Assembly: GCA_016110215.1 (NCBI GenBank)
Contig: JADWQD010000002.1
Span: 806,001 to 870,000 of the forward strand
Source: Capronia americana
Lineage: Eukaryota; Ascomycota; Eurotiomycetes; Chaetothyriales; Herpotrichiellaceae
Direction of reading: 5' to 3'
Length of the DNA: 64,000 nucleotides
The number at the start of each line of letters is the position of its first letter. Within the stretch, counting starts at the first letter, position 1. Shown in pieces: positions 44,190 to 55,201 of the stretch. A model generated the notes under the pieces. The model saw only the letters and a program-made list of their open reading frames with translations. It had not been told where the DNA came from and did not search any database. A program made the translations under genes and the position numbers.

Positions 44190-44585
44190 CTATAAGGATC
44201 CCCAGAACAAAGCCGCGGCACCTGCGAGACCGGCCACTGCGAGGTTCATTTCCAGCGAGCTTGCTGCGCCAGTGGCCGACGCAATCGGTGGGAAGACGCT
44301 CGAGCTGGCGGAAGCCGGGGCCGTCGTTGTCGGATTGAATACCGTGTTTGATCCAGTGGGGTAACTAGAGGTAGCGTTCCAGCCCGTGGGTGTGACGGAG
44401 TAGCTGCTGGAAGTCTTGGTGGTGGCGTTTGCGTAAGTCAGATATTTGGTGACGGTGAGGGTGGTTGAATAGGAGGAAGTGACAGTGACGGTCGTTTCCC
44501 CCGCCCAGTCCCCAGCAGGCAGTGTGGCCAGAGCCACCGATGCCAGGAAGAGGACTATGGTTCCGAATGCTGAGCTGATGCGCAT
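44190..44585 (-). CDS. Small secreted Ser/Thr-rich GPI-anchored wall protein
   Basis: A 131-residue protein with three features of a GPI-anchored cell-wall protein. It has a cleavable signal peptide (about 1-20, cleavage near ALATLP), a Ser/Thr-rich central region that would be O-glycosylated (TVTVTSSYSTTLTVTKY, two N-x-T/S sites), and a C-terminal hydrophobic tail (about 113-131, NLAVAGLAGAAALFWGSL) preceded by small residues (GAASS) for the omega site. It has no cysteines, so it is not a CFEM or hydrophobin-like protein. Function is unknown; such proteins act in the wall or surface. The in-frame ATG chosen is the one that exposes the signal peptide; the longer frame upstream reads through the leader. 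Confidence 0.8.
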   Translation of the reverse strand: MRISSAFGTIVLFLASVALATLPAGDWAGETTVTVTSSYSTTLTVTKYLTYANATTKTSSSYSVTPTGWNATSSYPTGSNTVFNPTTTAPASASSSVFPPIASATGAASSLEMNLAVAGLAGAAALFWGSL

Positions 44586-47532
44586 CTTGTCTGAATGAAG
44601 TGGTTGTATCTTTGGGCGAGACCTGAAGCAGTGCGCAAGGCAGTCGATTGCAACGCTACTGCATCGAATTCCGTCTCGGTGAACTCTGCTTGGCTGAGTC
44701 GGGTTGATTTCAGATCGCAACCTTGAAGAGGAATTGTCGCGTGGGTTGAAGTGAGCGTCTGATGAGATCTGGTCCGTCTGTCGAGGAACCTGTCGGGTGC
44801 TGTGGTTTCTGTGGGCGTCGCGCGGGGCGAGCTGGGTGAGCGCTGCTCGGGTATGAAGAGAACGAGTGCGACGGGAACTGAGAGGGAGCTCAGTGACTCG
44901 GACGACAGCAATATGCTATCCTGGGGCCTTGTGTGCGGGAGAGGAGAGACTCAAAGCATGGGTCGGGAAGGTTACAAGAGTATATGTGGCGGTCGAGGAG
45001 CATATCTGGGGGCAGGGCCCGTTAGCGGCATCGTCACTGAGGCCGGCCAGATTGCGTGCAGGTGTGAACCAGGTTAACGCAGACGCCGGTGTCGACAGCG
45101 CGGGCTTGACAGCCATCGACTGGTGGTTTGGCAGATTTGAATTGGACTGAGGCTCGTTGATCGCAGAGCGCAGAGCGAGGTGGGAGTCTGAAACAGCGCC
45201 TCTAAGTGGCCTCCCCACGAGCAGTTGCGGGCCTTCCCCCGGCCGCCAGCCAATGCCAGCCATGCCAAATTTCCCGACGGCCCACTAAGGGTGCACCGGC
45301 GCCAGATTAGATCTGCTGGTCAGGCAGCTAGCCAGATTAGCCAGGCACCACGCGAAACTCATTGGAAACCTCGTGTGCTAGAAATTGATTAAGAGCAGTC
45401 TAAGTAACTCTCAGTGGCCGCTGCAAAGCAACCACTTCCGGCCCCTGATGTCGACTCGGAGGATTTCTTGGTCCTCGCAAGCGCCTGCTGGGCTTATCTT
45501 TGCGGTCGGGCTTGGAGTCGCATTTGTATTTGTTCTTCGTCGCCAAACTGCCCCTAACCTCTTCTAGCCGCCGGTATCACTCTATCCAATTTAACCCGCA
45601 GCCGACCAGCGTGCGCTGGCCGTGTTTGATCTATCGCTGGTGTTGCGCGCAACTTCGCACGATGCTATGGTGGCCTGTCCTCGCCGTGGATTACACGGCG
45701 TCGTCTGCACCTCACCGCGCGACCGCCGGTGACCAAAGTGGTTGGTCGCGGGAAGGGTGTTTGGAGATTTGTGGTATGCGCGGAACCGCAGAATTGGTCG
45801 AATCGATGCTCTCGCACTGCAGCATTCAGGGCCAGTCTGAATCAAGCGAAAAGCAAACACTTGGTAACTCCACTTGTTGGTGTACATAGCGAAAGCCGCT
45901 GCCCTGGTGGTGTTGATAGCAACCAAAGACACGATTGTTAGGAAGCACTCCATACTCTGCGGAGGCTAGAGAGAAAAGGTGGCTGCCATCGTTTGGGTCT
46001 GTGCGACAGTCCGTCAGCGACGGTGCAGTAGCGCTCCTCTCTGACCCAACTTCAATTATCAATTACTCGTAGTACGGAGTATCTTTACCGGAAACCGCTC
46101 TCTCCCTTCCTCCACCCCTCAGTCGTGAACGAACACTCTGCCCACAATGCGGGCCGATTCTCTCGACTTGAGGCTAGTCAGTCTGCCAGTCTCACCGAAT
46201 CCTTGAGCCCCGAATACTTATGTTAGACAGAACCGACAATGATCGACACAGCTGTTGTTGATCGCTGGTCACTCCGCACAACCACTTTCCTACCGAAGTT
46301 CGCCATTTCACCCGTACCCCAGTAGATGCTGAACCCCATATAGACAGTGGGGACTGATTACTGCAGCCAGCACCGATGGAGTTGCTGAAAAGGCGTTGGC
46401 ATCTGCTCGCTTAGGATGAGAAGCGGGGAGCTATCGAACAAAGCGAGATGTGCATCACTGGCGGTCCCCTTCCTCTTCGGTTCGACCTTTTTCATTTCGC
46501 ATGCTTCTTTCGGACACCTGCAGAAGAAGTGTACAGGCGTAGAGCGCGCTTTCCTCCCGGACCGACGATCATAGTACTTTTTCAGGTTCTTCCCTGTAAG
46601 CCTGTCTATCAACCATTTGCTGTCCGTGTGTCCCCTTTCCAAATACCTCGTACAGTCGCTCCCTTTGCACGAAGGAAGAATGGCCAATGGCACGCTACTG
46701 CACCTCAAGGGAAACCCTCCGAGAATACGGCCTGCTAGGTCGGATCGGGCCCAGGTGCCCACTTTGCGGCAGTCGGCCTCGAGCTACTCTGAAGATGTGT
46801 ATCTTTGCAGTCTGGAGATTTCCCGGCAGCGGGCAGGAAAGTGGAGGTAAGACTGACTCGTATAGAGAAAGGGCTCGTGACCGTTCCGTGACAGTTTCCG
46901 GCTTCTTTTTCCCAGCCGAAGGAGGAGATTGAGTAATTAATGCAAAGAATCGGAAAGAACAACAAGGAAAGTGTGTTTCGTCTCTTCGCAAAACGGAAGG
47001 TAAGCCGCCTGGGCGCTACTGTGCGCGGTACTTCTAAGTCATACCGAGTCCCCTGAAATCAGGTGTCCAGGCCTGCCGTTATGTCAGAATTTCGACCCGC
47101 GGGAGTGAGATCAGCCTCGTCAGAAAAGGCGGGGTGGACGGAGTATGGACCACTGGTTAACGAATGGTACATTGAGATCTATCTAAACAGGGGATAACTA
47201 TTAGTCGAGTAAATAGGTACTCTGAAGCAATCATGCTTGTACATGGTATCTTGGGTATCGTCGCGACATGACAGACAAATTAGGCCGGCCTTCGAGGCAG
47301 TAACTCCCAAGTATTAGTGAATTCCGTCATCTCTGACTCCTTCGCTGCGTCATCATGAACGAGTGACCTGTCGCTTATTCCTGAGGTTTGTGGTCGGTGG
47401 TGGAGAGAGAATTATGTAAGGCCAGGCTTGGACAGTCCGGTGCTCTCGATCAGCTCAGCATACATCTGCTTGGATAGGCGGGTCGAAGACGCAAGCAGAC
47501 AATGCTCGGCGAGACAGACGCCAGTGGACTGC
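44586..47532. other. About 3 kb without a recognised gene
   Basis: Short frames only. One minus-strand frame (46358-46762) has mixed charge and several cysteines but no family match. The left end should carry the promoter of the GPI-protein gene and the right end the opsin 3' end. Confidence 0.5.
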
Positions 47533-48562
47533 TTAGACAGTAGTCTCGGGAGTGGCATCGGCAGCTGGGGCAGTGACGCCATTGCTGGCAGCAGCGGCCT
47601 CAACATCCTTCTCGGTCTTGGGAGCAGCGGCAGCTCTTGGGACACGTGGGTTTGCATCGTGGATGTTGATACCAAGACGCTCAAGGTCGACGTTGCGCAG
47701 ACCCCAGATGAGGACGGCACCGAACACGGCTATTGACAAAAGGTCAGTCACAGGAGATACTAGATAATAGGGAGATTTTGGCACGTACGCTTGGTCAGGA
47801 GATCCAAGACACCGTAGGAGACAGCCTCGGAATCCGGAGGGATAATGTTGCCGCCTTCAGAGACACCCCAGATGATGGGATACACAGTCCACAGAAGGAC
47901 GATCCAGACAGCGAGGATGTTGAAGATGCGGAGGATATCGGCTCCCAGAACACGGGCATAGGCGCGACCGTCCCAGACAATGGCGAAGGCAACGAAGAAG
48001 AAGGCGACAGCGCCGAAGGTGAAGAAGCCTGTATCCCATAGTTAGCTTCGTGCACAACAGTCAGAACGCGAGTGGCGGAACACATACCCCACTTGTAGGA
48101 GCTCTTCACGAGCGCGCCAACAAGTCCATTGATCACAACGAGCTCGGTCATCACCAGGGTATACAGGATAGTTGGGGTGGGCAAGCCAGCCACCAAGAGC
48201 AATTGGGACACAATCAGAGGGGTGGTGATGAACCAGTCGATGTATCGGACATAGAAGATCTGGCGCATGTTGCCGTGGACCTCAGCCCAGCTGCGCACCC
48301 ACTCAACCTCAATGGCGGTCCAGCCCAGGTTGGAGCCCATGCAGAAGTACGAAACAGCCGCGATGAGACAGGCGGCGGCATTCAGGTAGTGGAACAGGCG
48401 CTGGCTGCGGTCCTTGAAGTACGAATGGATCATGAATCCAAACGCGGACACGGTCATGACGGAACAGACAGTCCAGTACCAATCGCTGCCGGCGGCGGTA
48501 ATATGGTTGTTGGTCGTCACCGTGTTGGTGAAGCCATTGTGGCGGAAGACGTCGTTGCCCAT
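47533..48562 (-). CDS. carO: Fungal microbial-type rhodopsin (CarO-like) with a D-T-Q helix-C motif
   Basis: Three exons (48562-48088, 48028-47789, 47729-47533) give 303 residues and seven membrane helices. Retinal binds covalently at Lys238 in VLDLLTKPVFG. Aligning without gaps to bacteriorhodopsin numbering, the protein keeps Arg106 (R82), Asp109 (D85 acceptor), Trp110, Thr113 (T89), Asp234 (D212), and the two proton-release glutamates Glu216 and Glu226 (E194, E204). The internal donor D96 is replaced by Gln120 (RYIDWFITTPLIVSQ). Known fungal pumps have Asp or Glu there. The Ala/Glu-rich tail after helix 7 is cytosolic. It lies in the plasma or another membrane and is probably light-driven or sensory. 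The second intron falls immediately after the retinal lysine codon. The position beside carB, carRA and carX supports in-cluster retinal supply. Auxiliary opsin-related proteins lack the lysine, so this is not one of them. Confidence 0.93.
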
Positions 48563-49884
48563 GGTGAATTAGGTGGTCGTCGAGGTACTCGGTGAGAGAG
48601 GTATTAAGTGATTAATTTGAGAGTGAGCTTCCGCAGAATGGGATCGTAGGCCTCCTGGGTCGTGGTGTACTGATGAGTCGAGAAGGGAGGTCCGCTTCAA
48701 GGCGGTTTAATATATCGACCTTCTGACATGGTTTCATGCGGACGGTCGCGGATAGCCGTACCGTGACGTCGTCGGTTGCCAACGTCGTGGCCGACACGAG
48801 ACAATCGACTGTTGCTTGATAACGAGACAGGGAAGGATCACGCCTCCGACCTTACCTTCATCCCCACGGTAGTGCTGCCGCCCCGCCCGAGCCTGGTGCC
48901 GACAGGCCTGGGAAATCTTTCGGCAGAAAGTAAGCGTGAATTTTTTAGAGGCTTTTCCATCCCAGGAAGGGTCATCTGCCTCATCCATCTGCAAGGCTCT
49001 GGGAGCTAAGGCATAACTCTTTTGTTTTCGTGTCCCAAACGGGTGAATTAAGAAGCCCACCAATGCACCGACCAGACTGAACATTAGCACTCGGAAACAT
49101 GAACCGGCGTGCTAACTGGTTGACGCATGCAAATATTCACTAGCGTGCAGACCTTCGAGGTGTGCTCTGCAGTTGGCCAGCTCACATGCCATGAACAGCA
49201 ATCATGGTGGTCTGAGATTTGTCGAAGGTTCTGCGATGGCTACTCGACGTTGAATCAGACCATTTGGCGCCCGGATGTGGTCGGGTTTGACTGCAAGCTG
49301 ACTTAGCGCAAACCGTGTCCTTCTGCGTTCTGAGGACCTGCGACTATCTCGTTCCGGACAACGGACTTCCTCTCTTGTAGCGAACCGGGAAATATTGCGA
49401 GGACGGCTGGCTCACGCCAGCCCGGTATTGGCGGAAGGGCGCGATGTCAGCAGAAGCAAGGCCTCTCACCACTCAGACGAGATGGTCGACGGCGTAAGCT
49501 CGCAAGGTTCAGTCACTGGTGACTTCCCCCTCGGAAACCGTGGGATAGCAAGGCTTTACCGCCAAAACGTTTGGAAGTCACGGAAACAACCTGATTCGAC
49601 AGGCGAGCCGGACGTTTCCTGGTGATCGACGATGCTTGATGTCGCCGCGCAATGAGGTCATCGTGCTGATGACTAAACTGTTAGCCGAATTCTGGCCGGT
49701 TGTGACGTATCAGTGTGGCCGACAGACATTCGGCGGTTCGAGTACAATGGAAGGCTTTTCTTGCAGCTGAGGAGATGGCAGCTGTTCTGTCGGTAAGGAG
49801 TAAAGTCTAGCTAGTTATCATCGGAGGCAAATCAGAATGCTCGAGAACGCTTTGCACCTTCTACCCCGCCTGTGCTGGACTTCG
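48563..49884. other. Intergenic between opsin and carB
   Basis: 1.3 kb between two genes on the same strand, so it must hold the opsin promoter and the carB 3' end. A CRE-like TGACGTCG word is at 48764-48771, about 200 bp upstream of the opsin ATG. No coding region is recognised. Confidence 0.5.
48764..48771. promoter_or_regulatory. CRE-like TGACGTCG box in the opsin promoter
   Basis: Seven of eight bases match the ATF/CREB site TGACGTCA. It lies about 200 bp upstream of the opsin start. A role is only suggested. Confidence 0.25.
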
Positions 49885-51717
49885 CTATGTGGCTGCGACC
49901 ATGTAGAGCACCAAGCACAGAGCAACAAAGATCGCGACAAGTGTGAGCTCGAGATCGAGGGGTTGCCAGCCCTCTTTGTCCAGGTTACTCACTACCTTCC
50001 TCCTGTGCCCACCCGCATACCATGGCTTGTCCATACCTAGGTCGTCCAAAATCTGCTCGGTCGTGATTTTGCTACCACACAGGACAATAGGCACCCCCGT
50101 GCCTGGATGAGTGCTGGCTCCGACGAAATATAGGCTTCCCAGATCGGGGTGTTTTGTCTTGGGCCTAAAACTCAGCACGTTGAAGAAGGAATGACTCAAG
50201 CCCAAGATGGCGCCTCTATCGAGGTTAAACCGTTCTTTCCACGAACCGGGCGTATTGACAATCTCATGCGCTACATGTGATTCAAGATCAGCACCCGTAC
50301 GGAGGCGGATGGTTTCAAACACGGCATGTCGAGCTTTGGAAACCATTGCTTGCCAGTCTTGAGCGTTCTGGGGATTGAGGCCTCGATCAGCCTCACCTTC
50401 CAGCAGGTGACCGCACGGGACGAGAACCACGACACTGTCCCGACCCTCTGGGGCCGCAGTCGGGTCAACCCTCGATGGCACATTGACATAGAAGGAAGGT
50501 TCTTTGGGCATTTGCTGACGTTTGAAGATGTCGTCGAAGCTGTCCTGGTAATCGTCTGCTAGAAAGACATTGTGTGTATGGAGCTCGGGGATCATTTTAT
50601 CCATCGACCCTTGGAAATATCAGCATTGTGGGCCCAGGCCGCTCTAGCTGTTTGACTTACAGTAGAATGAGATGCTAGAACAGGAGGCGGGTTTCTTTGA
50701 CAATGATTTTGCTCGGTCAGAGGGAGGCAGAAGGTTGTTGTAGGCGTAGACGAGGTCGGCATTGACAAGCACAATGTCAGCATTCAAGACGTCCCCTGAC
50801 GCCAGCGTAACACCGGTAGCGCGCTGCGCGTATCGATCGACGTTGACTTGGGCGACAGGTGTTGAGAGCCTATACTGGACACCAAGCCGCTCTCCAACTC
50901 TGACCAAAGCAACCAGCACTTTCTGAAATCCACCCCGCGGATACCTGAGGACGAGTCAGTGGCCAATATATAATGCTGGGGCTGTTGAGGACCAACCATA
51001 TGCCTTCGGCTAATTCAGTGTACTGAAGTAAGCTGTACGTTCCAGGAGCTTCGAACGGGCTCATGCCCATGTACATGCTTCCGAATGTAAATGCCCTCCT
51101 GAGCCGTTCGGTCAGGAAATATCGCGATGCCCGTGACCATATGCTCTCAAAGGGATGCAGTGCCATGAGGTATGGCAGGAAGCTGGGACGGGCCATAGCC
51201 CAAATGGTTCCGAAGTTCTTTCTCAGCACGTGGACGACACTGGCCTCGTAGTGGACATGCGCTTCCCTCATCCACGCCAGATATCTCTCGAAGCCCTCCT
51301 TGCCCTCCCACTTCTCGATTGTCTTCTTCATTCTGGCCATGTCTGTCGACAGCTCAATGCACTCGCCATCGCCGAACCAGACATTGTAGTTCGGCTCGCA
51401 TTTGAGCAGCTCCACACCTTCAGCCTCTAGCGATGTGTCTAGGTCGGTGAAGACTTCTCGAAAGAGATCGGGTAGAAGAAGGAGTGAGGGGCCTTGATCG
51501 AATCGGTAGCCATTGTCACGGAGTAGACTGCATCGTCCGCCAGTGTGGTCGTTCTTCTCGAGCACGGTGACCTGGAAACCGGCTTTGGCGAGCCTGGCCG
51601 CGCTGGCAATGCCACCAGCACCGGCGCCTGCGAGCTTGAAGTCAATCTCGGCCACAGACAGAAACCCGGACAGAGCGCGTTCTCACCCACGACGATGGCA
51701 CTTTTTGGTTTGTCCAT
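49885..51717 (-). CDS. carB: Phytoene desaturase (CarB / crtI-type)
   Basis: Four exons (51717-51687, 51627-50997, 50944-50661, 50609-49885) give 556 residues. The enzyme introduces double bonds into phytoene (to lycopene or 3,4-didehydrolycopene) with FAD, on the ER or lipid-droplet membrane. The first exon is only 31 nt and supplies MDKPKSAIVVG, which completes the FAD-binding Rossmann motif GAGAGGIASAARL. Other crtI-family landmarks are NDHTGGRCSLLRDNGYRFDQGPSLLLLPDLF, GIWYPRGGFQKV, and the C-terminal signature NLDRGAILGLSHSFFNVLSFRPKT then YFVGASTHPGTGVPIV. A hydrophobic tail anchor (about 537-556) is present, as in other fungal CarB. Introns 2 and 3 restore WYPRGG and SISFYWS exactly. 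The gene lies between carRA and the opsin on one strand. Confidence 0.95.
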
Positions 51718-52240
51718 ACTTTCGGTTGCTGCACTCGGACTGCACAAGAATCAAGTGCCCGATACCGGGTGCAAATCCGAGAGAATCACATGGCTCATAT
51801 TATGTGCGAGTAGGTGTAAAGTCAATGACAACATGACTTTTCCTACCGACACATTGGCACGCCACCTTTTCCAGATGCATGCGGTGGATGATTAGCACTG
51901 GCCATGGCATCTAGCGAGAGCCGCAGACGATGCCGATAAGCATACACTGAAATTCATTGTTGCAGCTAAACCAAGGAAACTTGCGGTGAGGTTACATTAA
52001 CGTCCCAATCTTGAAGTTTGGAGATCGCGTCTGATCTGCGGCCTTCGCTTGCGCAGGGAACAGAAAGGCATGAAGATATCCCCGCACACCCCTGAGCCCC
52101 ATCAGGTAGGTGCATTGTGTCTCCTGGCTCACCTGTAAAAGGGCGGGGGCGCCTTCTATACAAAGTTACAAAAGGTGCTCTAAGCTGGTGAAGGGGCCGA
52201 TCAACATCAGCCATTAATATGGTAGAATGGATGCCTTTAT
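51718..52240. other. Intergenic between carB and carRA
   Basis: 523 bp between two same-strand carotenoid genes. It should contain the carB promoter and the carRA 3' end; nothing else is recognised. Confidence 0.55.
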
Positions 52241-54256
52241 TCATGCTGGACCTCTCCAACCCATCATTGTCCACCAGCCGACCCGTACCCTCCTCGACTT
52301 AGGGACGCTGGCTCGACCCTTCTTGCCGCTTCCCGCGAAATCCAGGGGTTGACCTCGTCGCATTCGCTCGCGCATCACCCGACCAATCTCCATATAGCTC
52401 TCGACCGCAACACGAATACCGCCGCGTGCATAGTAGGGCAGCTTTTCAATGGCATCTCTGTTCTCGGCGTATATTTTGAATGCAGTGTCCAGAATTTGAC
52501 CTCGTAACCGCAAGACTTCGGCAGATTGAGCTGACGGGGAAGTTTCAGTGGATTTGTCGAACCATTCGCTAGGAATATAGCATCGACCAACTTCGGCATC
52601 GCTTTTCACATCTCGGACAATGTTGACATACTGCAATGCTCGACCCATCTGGAAGCCGGCCGCCAGGCACTTGTGCTTCACCTTGTCCGGAGTCCCTCCA
52701 TCAGGATCGTGATAGTAGACGAGGTTCAGGCATAGTTCCCCAATGGTTCCCGCTACGCAACTTGCGTATCGTTCAAGATCGGCAAAGGTCTGGATAGGTG
52801 GCTCATCCTGGGATCCTTTGCCGAAGAACCTCATGTCCATTCGGAATCCGTCGAGCAGTGAGTATAGCGGCCCTGGGGGTAGTTTATCGGTCGGCAACAG
52901 CGCTAGAATGGATTGAGCCTTCGAGGGGAAGGGCTCAAGAGATGCTTGTAATCGGCCATGATCGTGTTTCGACGAGTATGCGGCATCGAGAAAGCGAGTA
53001 AAATGTTGCACCCATTTGTCTGCATCCTCCACGGACGGCGCGTCGTCAATCAGATCATCCGCCACCCTGCAGAATGCGTAGAGCAAGATCAAGTCGATCC
53101 GCAGGCGACCTGCAAATACGCCTGAGGCCAAGTAAAAGGACCGGCTCTTCTTCGCAAGTACCGTGAGAGCGTTCTGTAAGCCTTCGAGACGGGCCGTGTC
53201 ATATTTTGAGGTGGGCAGAAACAGTGCTTTGAACATCAATATAGGCGATGGGGTCCCGGGGACGACAGTAAAATGCTCGGGGAAGGCATCCAGGATAGCC
53301 ATAGCATTGTCGAATGCGGTTGATCCCCATACTATAAGAGTGTTGGTCAACAGGAAGAAGACTGCCTCTTCGATCTCTAAATGAGGCCAGACATGAATTC
53401 CGAGCTTGGTTCCCAGTTCGATACTCCAGGTACCTCTGCGGAGCGCAAGCGTGTCAACGACCCATAGGTAAAATGTCGGAGCAGCAATAGGTAACCATGT
53501 CTTTGTCCACGGCAAGCCAAGGAGTAGCTGGTAACAAAAGGTCCAAAGCATAAACATCACGGGGCAAGCCCAGGCTAAGATGAGTCGAAGGTATTGGCCT
53601 TCCTTGGGGCCTTCACGCAAGAGAACTGGGCCAAGCGCTAGGAGGGCAAGGACGAGCTGACCTGCTCGCTTCCCCAGCAGTAATGACTTGCCGATGGGAT
53701 CTCCAGGATCTGCTTCATTGCGCAGGTAAGTGGCGACGAGAACCGACTTATTGAGGAGGATTTGCAGACATGTAGTCTGGTGCAAAATTAGCAGCCTCGA
53801 AGACAGACATGCAACAAGCACTACCTACGATATATGTCTGGATGTGAAAGAAGAAGACCTCTTCAGCAGGGATATCGAGCAGAGTCGGTCCAATTATGAC
53901 ATCCGGGGGATATGCTTCCGGCAGTTAGCAAGGCTGAAATCCAAACGTCGACGAACGGAGACATTGGCATACTCCAGATTCGGGTTCGGATAAGGTAAGA
54001 GTCCCTGGACCGGTCAGCACGAGCGCAGCCGCTGTTGATGAATTACACTTACCAAGGGATAGTGTATGAAACCGCGACGATTTGCAAGAAGCATATTTTG
54101 TAGACATCCCGACGCGTCAAGAGAGGTCCCAATGTGATAGACAAGGCTATCGCAAGGGGGACGGTATAAAGGAGATGGCTTCGGCAGCGATCACATGTTA
54201 GCTGCTTTACGTGAGCGAAGCTAGAGAATCACATACACAATCGCATATTCGTACAT
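52241..54256 (-). CDS. carRA: Bifunctional lycopene cyclase / phytoene synthase (CarRA)
   Basis: Five exons (54256-54237, 54178-54053, 54004-53973, 53914-53829, 53776-52241) give 599 residues. The first and third are tiny (20 and 32 nt). The N-terminal half is the membrane-embedded lycopene cyclase: [39 protein letters not shown] in exon 4, and its second half-site [13 protein letters not shown]. The C-terminal half is the squalene/phytoene synthase domain: [13 protein letters not shown], the first Asp-rich motif ADDLIDD at about 327-333, and the second [11 protein letters not shown] at about 473-483 before RCYIP. It condenses two GGPP to phytoene and later closes the beta rings. All joins keep phase and restore conserved text. 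It diverges from carX. Confidence 0.94.
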
Positions 54257-55201
54257 CAGGGCGGACTTCCGATGGGCACTCGTAGCTTTTCCCGCGCGTG
54301 TGAAGTTCCCAAATGTGCCTGTATCAGAGAAAGCTTACAGCAACGGCAGGAGCCATCATACACAAATAGCCGGGCAGCTGTGATCAAGTCCGCACAGGAA
54401 CCAACGCAAAAACTTCAGTGAGGGTCGGGAGGCAGCAGGCAGATATCCGAAGAAGCTTGACGACCAATCCACGGGCATCTCAACAGAATTTCTGCTGTGC
54501 GCCATGAAGTTTCGGGCACATCATGACGCGTAGATACCAGGTTTCTGGACTTTGACGGCGCCCGGAACAAATCGAGGTCAAGGCCGATCAGATCTGATGA
54601 GGCTGGATCGGAGCAATTTGACAGTAAAAGCAGCAACCATCACTCCATTTGCTCGTATTGTTCAAAGCCCTTGTACGAGGTAGAAACCAGTGCGCCGTCG
54701 TAAGTTGCAAATGTACCTGTAGGAGTACTCCATGACCACATGATTCGTTTTGCAACTACGTCACCTGTCCTCATTTGCTTTCACCTTCACCTCTGCCTCA
54801 CCTTCTCCTCTTGCCTGGCGCCTCCAGCTTCCCCTCCCTCCCTCTTCACACGGACTGCATAGCTTGAGACCAGACCCTGGTTGGTCCGTTCATAAGCCTG
54901 ACTTCATCATATCTCGTAGGGGTATCCACGGGTCCTCATTCCGGACTTTGGAGCTGCTTCATAGCTGTGACGCCCGCCCAACATTGACATGTGAGTTGCT
55001 GCTTCCACTTTTTGCCAAATTGCCATTGCGCTACGATACATACATCTTGCCTTTAGTCCCTCCGCGCACTAGCTCTAACGTCGAAACCTGCGACTGGTAT
55101 CACTTCGCCCTGGAGCTCTATATGTATGCCTGCCTCAATGCCGAAGCCGAGCCATCTCGTATAGGTTGACAGTTGGCCATTTGTCACTCCTTCCTTTGAC
55201 C
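54257..55201. promoter_or_regulatory. Shared divergent promoter of carRA and carX
   Basis: 945 bp lie between the divergent ATGs of carRA and carX, so both should be driven from here. The carX-proximal part is CT-rich (about 54760-54850), as fungal leaders often are. Carotenoid clusters of this type are generally light-induced, but no light-response element is assigned from sequence. Confidence 0.5.

Noticed and set aside
46358..46762. Minus-strand frame with several cysteines and Lys-rich text
   Set aside because: No recognisable motif or conserved start; it could be a gene relic but the evidence is too weak.
54750..55169. 139-residue frame just upstream of carX
   Set aside because: Pyrimidine-rich leader sequence read as Ser/Leu/Pro; it has no motif and ends just before the carX ATG.
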